A stretch of DNA of 64,000 nucleotides from Prevotella sp. (GTDB lineage: Bacteria > Bacteroidota > Bacteroidia > Bacteroidales > Bacteroidaceae). Every line of letters begins with the position of its first letter. The stretch's first letter is position 1. A model generated the notes under the pieces. It saw only the letters and a program-made list of their open reading frames with translations. It searched no databases and was not told where the DNA came from. Shown piece after piece: positions 43,538 through 52,725 of the stretch. The DNA lies in contig JAFZIY010000014.1 in the NCBI GenBank assembly GCA_017554105.1, positions 1 to 64,000 of the forward strand, written 5' to 3'. A program made the translations under genes and the position numbers.

Positions 43538-44005
43538 TTAGTCGTTGTTTTCCTTTATTCCGGTGACGTACTCATAGACGTCCATTATCTTGGTCTCGGA
43601 GAGGCTGGCTACGACATAGTCCACCATCGTGGTGCCCATCGCGTCGTTCACGTTCTTCAGTGCCGACTGCAGTGTGGCTCCCTGCACGAGATAGGTCACC
43701 GTGGAGCGTTTCTCCTTTCCGCTTTTCTCGTCGATTGTGATGAACTGTAGTCTTGCCTTGAACCAGCAGTCGTCTGCCGGAGCGTCGCTGAAGAACACTT
43801 CCTTGTAGGCTGCTGGCTTGATATCGGTGACCTCGAACTCACCGCTGATGCAACTTGTCATCTCCTCGGTGATGCGTTTCTCGGTCTCTCCGAAACTCAG
43901 TGCATCGACTACATACTGTTCTGTAACTCTCTTCTGCTGACCATCTTCCATGATTTTCTCGTAGCGGATTTTGGTCTCAAACCATTTTGCTTGTCTGCTT
44001 CTCAT
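43538..44005 (-). CDS. DUF4494 family protein
   Basis: This 155-residue soluble protein matches DUF4494: RQAKWFETKIRYEKIMEDGQQKRVTEQYVVDALSFGEAE-like start, VTDIKPAAYKEVFFSD in the middle, and MVDYVVASLSETKIMDVYEY near the end. The function is unknown; it is usually paired with yggS in Bacteroidales, as here (1-nt gap). TACTTTTG at 44050-44043 on its strand is a likely -7 box. Confidence 0.85.
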   Translation of the reverse strand: MRSRQAKWFETKIRYEKIMEDGQQKRVTEQYVVDALSFGETEKRITEEMTSCISGEFEVTDIKPAAYKEVFFSDAPADDCWFKARLQFITIDEKSGKEKRSTVTYLVQGATLQSALKNVNDAMGTTMVDYVVASLSETKIMDVYEYVTGIKENND

Positions 44006-44085
44006 ATCCTATGATAAAATTTAATTGTTCGATTTCGGAGGGCAAAAGTAACTAAAATTTCATAGTAAACCAAGAAAAAAGAAGA

Positions 44086-44123
44086 AAAACCCACCCCCAT
44101 CCCCTCCCCAAGGGAGGAGAGTT
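44086..44123. repeat. GC-rich palindromic interspersed repeat, copy 3
   Basis: It is an inverted copy of 216-255: the reverse complement matches over ~38 bases with one change in the loop (TTGG for TTCG). To its right, 44128-44220 holds tandem ACGAATTAC-like and AACTTGTC-like units and no gene. Confidence 0.8.
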
Positions 44124-44236
44124 TAATCACATAACAACTACGAATTACACAAATTACACGAATTAAGAAATACATGCGACTCAGTAACAAGCAACTTGTC
44201 AACTTGTTTACTTGTCAACTAAAAAACTAAATAAAA

Positions 44237-44268
44237 TTTGGTGTTTCAGGCAATTAATCGTAATTTTG
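44237..44268 (+). promoter_or_regulatory. Promoter of the aminotransferase gene (TTTG-N20-TAATTTTG)
   Basis: TTTG (44237-44240) and TAATTTTG (44261-44268) are 20 nt apart. The start codon must lie downstream, at 44307. Confidence 0.75.
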
Positions 44269-44306
44269 CACGCGGAAAGAGAAAATTATACAATTATCAC
44301 TTAAGT

Positions 44307-45509
44307 ATGCCACAAATATCAGTGCGAGGAATAGAGATGCCTGAATCGCCTATCAGGAAATTGGCACCTCTGGCAGCAGCAGCGAAGAAAAGGGGAACGA
44401 AAGTTTACCATCTGAATATCGGTCAGCCCGACTTACCTACTCCGAAGGTGGCTCTCGACGCAATAAAGAATGTTGACAGGACGATTCTCGAATACTCTCC
44501 TTCCCAGGGATATCTTAGTTATAGAGAGAAACTCGTAAGCTACTACGCCAAGTATAACATCAACGTCACTCCCGAGGATATCATCATCACTTGTGGAGGC
44601 TCCGAGGCTGTGCTCTTCGCATTCATGTCGTGTCTCAACCCGGGCGACGAGATCATCGTACCCGAGCCTGCCTATGCCAACTACATGGCGTTTGCCATCT
44701 CGGCAGGGGCGAAGATTAGGACCATCGCAACAACTATAGAGGAGGGTTTCTCGCTTCCCAAGGTGGAGAAGTTCGAGGAACTTATCAACGAGCGCACACG
44801 CGCCATCCTTATATGTAATCCGAACAACCCCACGGGGTATCTCTATACCCGTCGCGAGATGAACCAGATAAGGGACCTCGTGAAGAAATACGACCTGTAC
44901 CTGTTCTCCGACGAGGTGTACCGCGAGTATATCTACACGGGTTCGCCGTATATCTCTGCCTGTCATCTTGAGGGCATAGAGCAGAACGTGGTGCTCATCG
45001 ACTCGGTATCGAAGAGATACTCTGAGTGCGGTATAAGAATAGGTGCCCTGATAACAAAGAACAAGGAGATTAGGAAGGCCGTGATGAAGTTCTGTCAGGC
45101 AAGGCTCTCTCCCCCACTCATCGGTCAGATAGTGGCAGAGGCGTCGCTCGACACTCCTGAGGAGTATATGCGTGACGTGTATGATGAGTATGTGGAGCGC
45201 AGGAAGTGTCTCATCGACGGACTGAACAGGATTCCGGGCGTTTATTCGCCCATCCCGATGGGTGCCTTCTACACCGTGGCCAAACTGCCCGTTGACGACT
45301 CTGAGGAGTTCTGCCGCTGGTGTCTCGCGGAGTTCGAGTACGAGGGCGAGACGGTAATGATGGCTCCCGCAAGTGGTTTCTACACCACTCCAGGCGCTGG
45401 CATCAACCAGGTGCGTATAGCATACGTCTTGAAGAAGAAGGACCTTGAGCGCGCGCTTTTCATTCTTCAAAAGGCACTGGAGGCGTACCCCGGTAGAGTT
45501 ATGAGTTAG
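44307..45509 (+). CDS. Class I/II pyridoxal-phosphate aminotransferase (aspartate-aminotransferase-like)
   Basis: This 400-residue fold-type I aminotransferase shows VYHLNIGQPDLPTPKVALDA near residue 33, LEYSPSQGYLSYREKLVSYY near 61, CGGSEAVLFAFMSCLNPGDE near 95, AILICNPNNPTGYLYTRREM near 168 and LFSDEVYREYIY near 200. The PLP lysine lies in VLIDSVSKRYSECGIRIGALI near 236. It likely transfers amino groups between aspartate or aromatic/branched acids and 2-oxoglutarate; specificity cannot be read. The stop codon (TAG) is formed by the first GGAGTTA-type unit of the repeat at 45503-45526. The permease gene follows 18 nt later. Confidence 0.9.
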   Translation: MPQISVRGIEMPESPIRKLAPLAAAAKKRGTKVYHLNIGQPDLPTPKVALDAIKNVDRTILEYSPSQGYLSYREKLVSYYAKYNINVTPEDIIITCGGSEAVLFAFMSCLNPGDEIIVPEPAYANYMAFAISAGAKIRTIATTIEEGFSLPKVEKFEELINERTRAILICNPNNPTGYLYTRREMNQIRDLVKKYDLYLFSDEVYREYIYTGSPYISACHLEGIEQNVVLIDSVSKRYSECGIRIGALITKNKEIRKAVMKFCQARLSPPLIGQIVAEASLDTPEEYMRDVYDEYVERRKCLIDGLNRIPGVYSPIPMGAFYTVAKLPVDDSEEFCRWCLAEFEYEGETVMMAPASGFYTTPGAGINQVRIAYVLKKKDLERALFILQKALEAYPGRVMS

Positions 45510-45526
45510 GAATTAGGAGTTAGGAG
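45503..45526. repeat. GGAGTTA-type heptamer repeat at the aminotransferase/permease junction
   Basis: GAGTTAGGAATTAGGAGTTA units supply the TAG stop of the aminotransferase gene and end just before the TTG start of the permease gene. Confidence 0.75.
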
Positions 45527-45527
45527 T

Positions 45528-46775
45528 TTGAATTTCCCATTATTCATAGCACGCAGGATTTATAATGACAAGGGAGACAAACGACAGGTGAGTCGCCCTG
45601 CCATACGTATTGCCATCATCGGGGTGGCGATAGGTCTTGCCGTTATGATAATAAGCGTCAGCGTGGTGCTGGGATTCAAGCACACCATCAGGGACAAGGT
45701 GATTGGATTCGGCAGTCACGTCACTGTGGCCAACTTCATGGCCCTCCAGGAGGAGCGCCCCAACCCTATATGCATCGACGACAGTATGATGAACGTGCTG
45801 AAAGGCATTGAGGGTGTGGCTCATGTGCAGCGCTATGCTATGAAACAGGGCATCCTCAAGACCGACGAGGACTTCATGGGCGTTATGTTCAAGGGTGTCT
45901 CGGAGGAGTTTGACACTACCTTCATCCACGAGAACATGGTTGAGGGCGTCATACCGAAGTTCTCCTCGACGGCAAGCAGCAACAAGATACTGATATCGAA
46001 GATGACCGCCGACAAGTTGAGACTGAAACTGGGCGACAAGGTATTCACATACTTCATAGACAACAACGACGTGAGGGCAAGGAAGTTCGACATCGTGGGT
46101 ATCTATCAGACCAACCTCACGAAGTTCGACAAACTCATATGCTTCTGCGACCTATATACCTCGGTGAAACTCAACGGATGGGCTGAGGACCAGGTGAGTG
46201 GCGCCGAACTGAGCGTGAATGACTTCGAGCAGTTGGACAACGTCGAGAGCAACGTGGTGAGAAAGGTGAACCGCACACTCGACAAGTACGGCGAGACATT
46301 CTCTTCGGCCACCGTTGAGCAGATGAACCCTCAGATATTCACATGGCTCGACCTTCTCGACCTTAACGTATGGATTATTCTCGCGCTTATGGTATGCGTG
46401 GCGGGAATAACGATGATTTCAGGACTCCTTATTATTATATTAGAGCGCACTAACATGATTGGCGTGATGAAGGCTCTCGGGGCGCGCAACCGTACCATAA
46501 GGCACACGTTCCTGTGGTTTGCCGTCTTCATCATCGGCTGGGGAATGTTCTGGGGCAATGTTGTGGGCCTCGGGTTCCTCGCACTACAGTACTATACCGG
46601 CATCGTGTCGCTCGACCCCACCACGTATTACGTGAAGACCGTACCCGTGGAGTTCAATTTCCTTATTATATTAGCAATCAATGTGGTGACATTCATCGTC
46701 AGCGTCCTCGCCCTGATTGCCCCCAGTTATCTCATATCATTTATTCATCCGGCAAAGTCGATGAGGTATGAGTAA
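45528..46775 (+). CDS. LolC/LolE-like FtsX family ABC transporter permease
   Basis: This 415-residue inner-membrane protein has one N-terminal helix (IAIIGVAIGLAVMIISVSVVLGFK), a ~230-residue periplasmic MacB-PCD-like domain and three C-terminal helices. The FtsX core is WIILALMVCVAGITMISGLLIIILERTNMIGVMKALGARN. It resembles lipoprotein-releasing permeases. No ATPase gene is adjacent. The start is an unusual TTG at 45528 (family proteins begin M-N-F/L-P-L/F-F-I-A): the only upstream in-frame ATG is followed at once by a stop. The GGAGTTA repeat lies directly before it. Confidence 0.88.
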   Translation: MNFPLFIARRIYNDKGDKRQVSRPAIRIAIIGVAIGLAVMIISVSVVLGFKHTIRDKVIGFGSHVTVANFMALQEERPNPICIDDSMMNVLKGIEGVAHVQRYAMKQGILKTDEDFMGVMFKGVSEEFDTTFIHENMVEGVIPKFSSTASSNKILISKMTADKLRLKLGDKVFTYFIDNNDVRARKFDIVGIYQTNLTKFDKLICFCDLYTSVKLNGWAEDQVSGAELSVNDFEQLDNVESNVVRKVNRTLDKYGETFSSATVEQMNPQIFTWLDLLDLNVWIILALMVCVAGITMISGLLIIILERTNMIGVMKALGARNRTIRHTFLWFAVFIIGWGMFWGNVVGLGFLALQYYTGIVSLDPTTYYVKTVPVEFNFLIILAINVVTFIVSVLALIAPSYLISFIHPAKSMRYE

Positions 46776-46863
46776 ACCCCATTCTCCTATATTTCCTATT
46801 TTTTGTTCTTTCCGCTGTTTTTTTCAACCTTATGTATTAAATATGTGGTTTGGAGAAAAAAAA

Positions 46864-46931
46864 TTGCACAAAATATTTTGAAATGTGCAAATAACATTTT
46901 ACCTTTGCACAAAATTAAGAAAATTGTGCAA
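46864..46931 (+). promoter_or_regulatory. Promoter and two operator-like inverted repeats before the acyl-CoA ligase pair
   Basis: The promoter is TTTG (46877-46880)-N19-TACCTTTG (46900-46907). It is covered by two inverted repeats of the same half-site: TTGCACA...TGTGCAA (46864-46890) and TTGCACAA...TTGTGCAA (46905-46931). Both are 27 bp with similar spacers and start 41 bp apart. The second spans the -7 box and touches the start codon. This looks like a repressor operator pair. Confidence 0.65.
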
Positions 46932-48589
46932 TGGCATCAATACCAAGTTTCAATTCATACATTGAGAAATCCATAAAAGAAAACTGGGACAAGGACGCTC
47001 TGACGGACTATAAAGGCGCCACCCTTCAATTCAAGGACGTGGCGCGGAAGATAGAGAAGATTCACATATTGTTCGAAAGCAGTGGCGTAGAGAAAGGCGA
47101 CAAGATAGCCATCTGCGGCAGAAACAGTTCGCACTGGGCTGTGACATTCCTGGCGACTCTCACTTATGGAGCGGTGGCGGTGCCTGTTTTGCATGAGTTC
47201 AACTCGGAACAAATACATAATATAGTAAACCATTCAGGATCAAAGTTGCTCTTCGTGGGTGATGTGGTGGCCACACATATCGAACCGGCACAGATGCCCG
47301 ACCTTGAGGGAATAGTTTATCTGCCCGATTTCTCGCTCATCACTTCAAGATCCGAGAGGCTCGACTATGCCCGCGAACACCTGAACGAGATGTACGGACA
47401 CAAGTTCCCGAAGTATTTCAGGAAAGAGCACGTGAACTATTATGTTGACTCGGCGGACGAACTGGCGCTCATCAACTACACCAGCGGTACCACGGGATTC
47501 TCGAAGGGTGTGATGCTACCTTACCGCGCAATATGGGGAAACCTCGACTTCTGTTTGGACAAGTTGGCTCCTAAGTTGAAGAAAAACGGTAACATGCTGA
47601 GCATACTGCCAATGGCTCACATGTATGGAATGTCGATAGAGTTTATCTTCGGATTCTGCGGAGGCTTCCATCTCTTCTTCCTTACGCGTCTGCCCTCGCC
47701 TGCCATCATAGCACAGGCATTCGCCGACGTAAATCCTACGGTTGTTGTCTCTGTCCCATTGGTGGTTGAGAAGATAGTAAGAAAGGGTGTGTTCCCGAAG
47801 GTTCAGAGAAACATCGTGAAGTTGTTGCTGAACATGCCGGTGGTAAGCAAGAAGATAAAGGAGCAGATACGCACCGAGGTCACTAAGGTGTTCGGAGGAG
47901 AGGCCTACGAGGTGATTGTGGGAGGCGCCGCACTGAGTCAGGAGGTGGAGTTGTTCCTGAAGAACATCGACTTCCCCATCACGGTGGGATACGGAACCAC
48001 AGAGTGCGCACCACTCATCTCATACAGCGACTATACGGACTTCGTGCCAGGCAGTTGCGGTACTCCGGTGAAGCACATGGAGGTGAGGATTGACAAGAAG
48101 AGCCCTTCAGACCCGCTTGGCGAGATAGTGACGAGAGGCGTGAACGTAATGCTCGGATACTATAAGAACGAGGAGGCAACGCGTCAGGTGCTCGACAAGG
48201 ACGGCTGGTATCATACCGGCGACCTGGGAGAGATGAGCGAGGACGGACATATCTTCATCAAGGGACGTATAAAGAACATGCTGCTCGGCTCGAACGGACA
48301 GAATGTGTATCCCGAGGAGATAGAGGACAAACTGAGTTCGATGATGATGGTCAACGAGTGCATCGTAGTGCAAAGAGACAACAAACTGGTGGGCCTCGTA
48401 TATCCCGACATGGACGAGGTGGGCAACATGGGACTCACGGATCAGGAGGTGCAGGCGCTGATGGACCAGAACCTCAAGGACCTCAACAGTGCGCTCCCCG
48501 CATATTGCAGACTCTCGGAGATTCAGGTACGTAACGAGGAATTCGCGAAGACTCCGAAAAAGAGCATAAAACGATACTTGTACAACTGA
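46931..48589 (+). CDS. AMP-binding long-chain fatty acid-CoA ligase, copy 1
   Basis: This 552-residue ANL-superfamily enzyme activates fatty (or other carboxylic) acids as acyl-AMP and then CoA thioesters. It has the P-loop INYTSGTTGFSKGVMLPY near residue 178, VGYGTTECAPLISY near 355, YHTGDLGEMSEDGHIFIKGRIKNM near 422 and the C-terminal catalytic Lys in FAKTPKKSIKRYLYN. It starts at the edge of an operator-like inverted repeat. The next gene is a close paralogue 22 nt downstream. Substrate is unproven; a role in fatty-acid incorporation or menaquinone-type activation is possible. Confidence 0.92.
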   Translation: MASIPSFNSYIEKSIKENWDKDALTDYKGATLQFKDVARKIEKIHILFESSGVEKGDKIAICGRNSSHWAVTFLATLTYGAVAVPVLHEFNSEQIHNIVNHSGSKLLFVGDVVATHIEPAQMPDLEGIVYLPDFSLITSRSERLDYAREHLNEMYGHKFPKYFRKEHVNYYVDSADELALINYTSGTTGFSKGVMLPYRAIWGNLDFCLDKLAPKLKKNGNMLSILPMAHMYGMSIEFIFGFCGGFHLFFLTRLPSPAIIAQAFADVNPTVVVSVPLVVEKIVRKGVFPKVQRNIVKLLLNMPVVSKKIKEQIRTEVTKVFGGEAYEVIVGGAALSQEVELFLKNIDFPITVGYGTTECAPLISYSDYTDFVPGSCGTPVKHMEVRIDKKSPSDPLGEIVTRGVNVMLGYYKNEEATRQVLDKDGWYHTGDLGEMSEDGHIFIKGRIKNMLLGSNGQNVYPEEIEDKLSSMMMVNECIVVQRDNKLVGLVYPDMDEVGNMGLTDQEVQALMDQNLKDLNSALPAYCRLSEIQVRNEEFAKTPKKSIKRYLYN

Positions 48590-48611
48590 TAAGACGAAAA
48601 TATTTCACACT

Positions 48612-50279
48612 ATGGAAATACCTAACTTTAATTCTCTACTTGAAAAGAGTATCATAGACCATTGGGATTGCGATGCTCTGACAGACTACAAAGGCGTAAC
48701 ACTACAATACAAGGACGTGGCGCGCAAGATTGAGAAACTTCACATAATGTTCGAGAACAGTGGAGTGCAGAAAGGTGACAAGATAGCCTTGTGTGGGCGT
48801 AACAGTGCCAACTGGGCCGTGGCCTTCGTGGCAACGCTTACATACGGAGCCATAGCCGTACCAATATTGCACGAGTTCATGCCCGACCAGGTGCATAACA
48901 TCGTGAACCACTCCGAGGCAAAACTGCTCTTCGTGGGTGACGTGGTGGCCACAACCATAGACGCGACAAAGATGCCGGGACTCGAGGGCATCATATATAT
49001 ACCCGACTATTCGCTGGTAGTCTCCCGTACGGACAAGTTGACCTATGCCCGCGAGCATCTGAACGAGATGTACGGACGTAAGTTCCCGAAGTATTTCCGT
49101 CAGGAGCATGTGAAATACTATCATGAGGAGTCTCCGGACGAACTGGCTCTTATCAACTACACCAGCGGTACTACGGGATTCTCGAAGGGTGTGATGATAC
49201 CTTACCGCGCCTTGTGGAGCAATATAGACTTCGCCATGCAGGCAATAGGAAAGAAGCACCTCAGCAAGAACGCAAATACCCTTAGCATACTGCCTATGGC
49301 ACACATGTATGGTATGGCTTTCGAGTTCCTCTTCGAGTTCATACATGGCTGTCATATCTTCTACCTTACAAGAGTGCCCTCCCCTGCTATCATAGCACAG
49401 GCATTTGCCGATGTCAAGCCGGAGGTCGTCATATCCGTTCCGCTCGTGATAGAGAAGATTATCAAGAAGAAGGTATTCCCGAAGATTCAGAACAACCGCA
49501 TGAAGTTGTTGCTTAACATGCCTGTAATCAACAAGAAGGTGAGGTCGAAGATATGCGAGCAGGTGGTTAACGCATTCGGAGGCAATTTCTATGAGGTGAT
49601 TGTAGGCGGTGCGGCATTCAACCAGGATGTGGAGAAGTTCCTGCATGACATAGAGTTCCCATATACCGTAGGATACGGTGCCACCGAGTGTGCCCCGATT
49701 ATCTGCTACCGTGACTGGCAGAACTTCGTTCCCGGCAGTTGTGGACGTGCTGCCCTTCACATGGAGGTTAAGATAAACAGCAGTGCCCCGTCAATTGTTC
49801 CGGGTGAGATACTCACACGCGGACTCAACGTGATGCTCGGCTACTACAAGAACGAGGAGGCAACACGCGAGGCACTTGACAAGGACGGCTGGTATCATAC
49901 CGGTGACCTCGGAACAATAGACGCTAACGGTAACGTGTTCATCAAGGGACGTTGCAAGAACATGCTTCTGGGTGCCAACGGTCAGAACATCTACCCGGAG
50001 GAGATTGAGGACAAACTGAACTCCCTGCCACTGGTTATCGAGAGTATCGTGATACAGAAAGAGGACAAACTCGTGGGACTTGTTCATCCCGACTATGACG
50101 AGATGAAAAACCTCGGTCTTTCAAAGGACGACCTCGTGAATATTATGGAGCAGAACCGTCTTGAACTGAACTCCTCGATGCCTGCCTATAGTAAGATAGC
50201 GGCTATAAAACTACATGAGGAAGAGTTTGAGAAAACACCCAAGAAGAGCATCAAGCGTTTCTTGTACCAAAATGCATAA
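48612..50279 (+). CDS. AMP-binding long-chain fatty acid-CoA ligase, copy 2
   Basis: This 555-residue paralogue of the preceding gene aligns over its whole length (shared stretches such as DALTDYKG, LQ.KDVARKIEK, INYTSGTTGFSKGVM and TPKKSIKR). The catalytic motifs are intact: INYTSGTTGFSKGVMIPY near 180, VGYGATECAPIICY near 356, YHTGDLGTIDANGNVFIKGRCKNM near 425. The middle regions that line the acyl pocket differ more (for example FLFEFIHGCHIFY against FIFGFCGGFHLFF), suggesting different substrates. It is co-transcribed with copy 1 (22-nt gap) and ends at a terminator shared with the convergent helicase gene. Confidence 0.92.
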   Translation: MEIPNFNSLLEKSIIDHWDCDALTDYKGVTLQYKDVARKIEKLHIMFENSGVQKGDKIALCGRNSANWAVAFVATLTYGAIAVPILHEFMPDQVHNIVNHSEAKLLFVGDVVATTIDATKMPGLEGIIYIPDYSLVVSRTDKLTYAREHLNEMYGRKFPKYFRQEHVKYYHEESPDELALINYTSGTTGFSKGVMIPYRALWSNIDFAMQAIGKKHLSKNANTLSILPMAHMYGMAFEFLFEFIHGCHIFYLTRVPSPAIIAQAFADVKPEVVISVPLVIEKIIKKKVFPKIQNNRMKLLLNMPVINKKVRSKICEQVVNAFGGNFYEVIVGGAAFNQDVEKFLHDIEFPYTVGYGATECAPIICYRDWQNFVPGSCGRAALHMEVKINSSAPSIVPGEILTRGLNVMLGYYKNEEATREALDKDGWYHTGDLGTIDANGNVFIKGRCKNMLLGANGQNIYPEEIEDKLNSLPLVIESIVIQKEDKLVGLVHPDYDEMKNLGLSKDDLVNIMEQNRLELNSSMPAYSKIAAIKLHEEEFEKTPKKSIKRFLYQNA

Positions 50280-50300
50280 GTAATTGCAAACCAAACAGAA

Positions 50301-50327
50301 AGAGTCCTTATAAAAGGACTCTTTTTT
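50301..50327. terminator. Bidirectional terminator between acyl-CoA ligase and helicase genes
   Basis: A 9-bp stem AGAGTCCTT/AAGGACTCT with a 4-nt loop is followed by TTTTT on the plus strand. A shorter A run precedes it for the other strand. Confidence 0.8.
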
Positions 50328-52725
50328 AACCTATTATCTTAAATCTCGCGAACTTCAGGAGGAGTTGTTTGGTTCCCACATTTCGGAACTTCACAGTTGC
50401 CTTGACGTTCTCTCCACTGCCCTCGACATTTATCACATCGCCTATTCCGAAGCGCTCATGCTCGATGACATTGCCTATCTTCAACTTCGAGTCAGAGGGC
50501 GCGGGATGGTTGGGAGTCCTCACGTTAGGACTTGACGAGGTAATCGAACTGATGCGCCTCAGGTTGCCTCCCGCTGCCGCAAGGGTACGCTTGAAACTGG
50601 GTGACAAGGGGTCGGTACCCCTCTCCTCCCGATGTTGTACCTCACGTCGCTTGGGGTCGGCCCTGAACTGAGTGCCAACGGGATTGGAGTTCTGGAAGCG
50701 GTCGCCATAAGAGCCGAACCTATGTGTCTCTTGCGTGAACATCGAACCACCCGACTCCTTGTCAATCTCCATCAAGGCAGGATTGATATCAGCAAGGAAA
50801 CGACTCGGGTTGCTGAACTCTATCATTCCATAGCGGAAACGGTTTTGGGCACAAGTGAGTATGCAATACTTCTCGGCCCTCGTGATGGCGACATAGAGAA
50901 GACGGCGCTCCTCTTCAAGTTCGCGCTTGGAAATGCCGGACTTGTTACTCGGTATACTAGGTAAGATGTTCTCCTCGAGGCCAACGACAAATACCGTGGG
51001 GAACTCCAGACCCTTGGCAGAGTGTATGGTCATCATCGTTACTCGTGACGACTCCTCGCCGTTGTCGCTATCAAGGTCGCTAAGCAAAGACACCTCTTGC
51101 AGGTAATCGACCAAGAAGAGATGCTCGTCACCTTCCTCGCGACGCCCCTTGACGAATTGCAACAAGGCGCTCAGGAACTCCCCAAGATTCTCCCGTCTCG
51201 AAACAAACTCGGGCGTGAACTCGCTATACAGATCGTCCTTTATGCCCGAGGCTTCGATTATCTCACGTCCCAGTTCATAGGCATCGACGGTGTCTTTCTT
51301 GCTTGCGAACTGCTCTATAAGTTCCTTGAAGGCGGTAATATATCCTAACGTCCTACTGTTGACGTCCAACTGATACTCCAAAGGATTGCATATCACTTCC
51401 CACATGCTCGTGCCTGCCTCGTACGACCTGGAATAGATTTTCGATACGGTAGTGTTTCCTATTCCTCTTGTGGGATAGTTGATGATTCGCCTGAATGCCT
51501 CCTCGTCGGCCGGGTTGACAACCAAACGGAAATAGGCTATGATATCCTTGATTTCCTTGCGCTGGTAGAAACTCAGGCCGCCATAGACACGATACGGGAT
51601 GTTCTCCTTTCGCATGGCCTCCTCGAAAGCACGGCTCTGGGCATTGGTACGATAAAGTATTGCAAAGTCGTCCCAGTCGTAATTCTCTTTCTTACGCAAT
51701 CTCTTAATGTCCTTGCATACTATGATGGCCTCTTCTTTATCACTTTTAGCCTGCTTGAACACTATCTTCTCGCCCTCGCCGTTCTTGCTATACACGTCTT
51801 TCTGTATCTGGCGCTCGTTATGTCGGATAAGGCTGTTTGCGGCTTCCACGATGTGCTGGGTACTTCTGTAGTTGCGCTCCAACTTAAACAGTTTTGCACC
51901 TTCGTACATCTCGCGGAAGTCAAGTATGTTATCGATGTTCGCTCCCCTGAAACTATAGATGCTCTGGGCGTCGTCGCCCACGACACATACATTCTGATGT
52001 TCCTTGGTGAGTTGATACACAATGCGTTGCTGAACGGTATTGGTGTCCTGATACTCGTCGACAAGGACATATTTGAACCGCTCGGCATACTTCATGCGGA
52101 TGTCCTCGTTATCCCTGAACAAGGTATATGTCATCAGGAGTAGGTCGTCGAAGTCGAGGGCATTGGCCTCTCTGCATCTCTCGGCATAGGCAAGGTACAC
52201 CTTATGGATAATCTTGTCGCGCTCAAGATCACTCTGGTCGTTGGAATAGTCGTATGCGGTAATCATGTGATTCTTCGCCATACTGATGCGATTGTGGACG
52301 GTTGCCGGCTTATAGGTCTTGTCGTCAAGTCCCATCTCCTTCATGATGCTCTTCACAAGCGAGCGTGAGTCGGTCTCATCATAAATCGTATAGTTGGGAG
52401 TGAATCCTATGTGCTCCGCCTCTACCCTGAGTATCTTCGAGAAGATAGAGTGGAATGTTCCCATAACGAGCCGAGACGCCACATCGGCACCTACAAGACT
52501 ACCTATTCTCTGCTTCATCTCGCGTGCGGCCTTATTCGTGAATGTCAGCGCAAGTACGTTCCAGGGCTTGACACCCTGTTGCAACAAATAGGCAATCTTA
52601 TAAGTCAGCACTCGCGTCTTGCCCGAGCCCGCACCCGCGATTACGAGTGAAGGACCCTCGGTGCTCATTACCGCCTCACGCTGGCTGTCATTCAACTGGG
52701 ATAGTATGTTGTCTGTATCAATCAT
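50326..52725 (-). CDS. UvrD/PcrA-type superfamily 1 DNA helicase
   Basis: This 799-residue 3'-5' helicase has all SF1A motifs: Q motif LNDSQREAV, Walker A IAGAGSGKTRVLTYKIAYLL near residue 32, motif Ia LTFTNKAAREMKQRI, motif II VDEYQDTN near 227, motif III VGDDAQSIYSFRGA near 250, motif IV LERNYRST near 286, motif V TIHSAKGLEFPTVFVVGLEE near 572 and motif VI RRLLYVAITRAEKYCIL near 613. The C-terminal tail (KIGNVIEHERFGIGDVINVEG) is the Tudor-like module that binds RNA polymerase in PcrA. It acts in repair, replication restart and transcription-coupled repair. Its ATG overlaps the mtgA stop by 1 nt. Confidence 0.94.
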   Translation of the reverse strand: MIDTDNILSQLNDSQREAVMSTEGPSLVIAGAGSGKTRVLTYKIAYLLQQGVKPWNVLALTFTNKAAREMKQRIGSLVGADVASRLVMGTFHSIFSKILRVEAEHIGFTPNYTIYDETDSRSLVKSIMKEMGLDDKTYKPATVHNRISMAKNHMITAYDYSNDQSDLERDKIIHKVYLAYAERCREANALDFDDLLLMTYTLFRDNEDIRMKYAERFKYVLVDEYQDTNTVQQRIVYQLTKEHQNVCVVGDDAQSIYSFRGANIDNILDFREMYEGAKLFKLERNYRSTQHIVEAANSLIRHNERQIQKDVYSKNGEGEKIVFKQAKSDKEEAIIVCKDIKRLRKKENYDWDDFAILYRTNAQSRAFEEAMRKENIPYRVYGGLSFYQRKEIKDIIAYFRLVVNPADEEAFRRIINYPTRGIGNTTVSKIYSRSYEAGTSMWEVICNPLEYQLDVNSRTLGYITAFKELIEQFASKKDTVDAYELGREIIEASGIKDDLYSEFTPEFVSRRENLGEFLSALLQFVKGRREEGDEHLFLVDYLQEVSLLSDLDSDNGEESSRVTMMTIHSAKGLEFPTVFVVGLEENILPSIPSNKSGISKRELEEERRLLYVAITRAEKYCILTCAQNRFRYGMIEFSNPSRFLADINPALMEIDKESGGSMFTQETHRFGSYGDRFQNSNPVGTQFRADPKRREVQHREERGTDPLSPSFKRTLAAAGGNLRRISSITSSSPNVRTPNHPAPSDSKLKIGNVIEHERFGIGDVINVEGSGENVKATVKFRNVGTKQLLLKFARFKIIG

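Noticed and set aside
44433-45470. 345-codon antisense frame opposite the aminotransferase gene, and similar long frames at 48702-49760 and 35425-36354
   Set aside because: All lie opposite clearly conserved genes (aminotransferase, acyl-CoA ligase, uvrA) and give His/Leu/Val-rich proteins without motifs, as expected of shadow frames.
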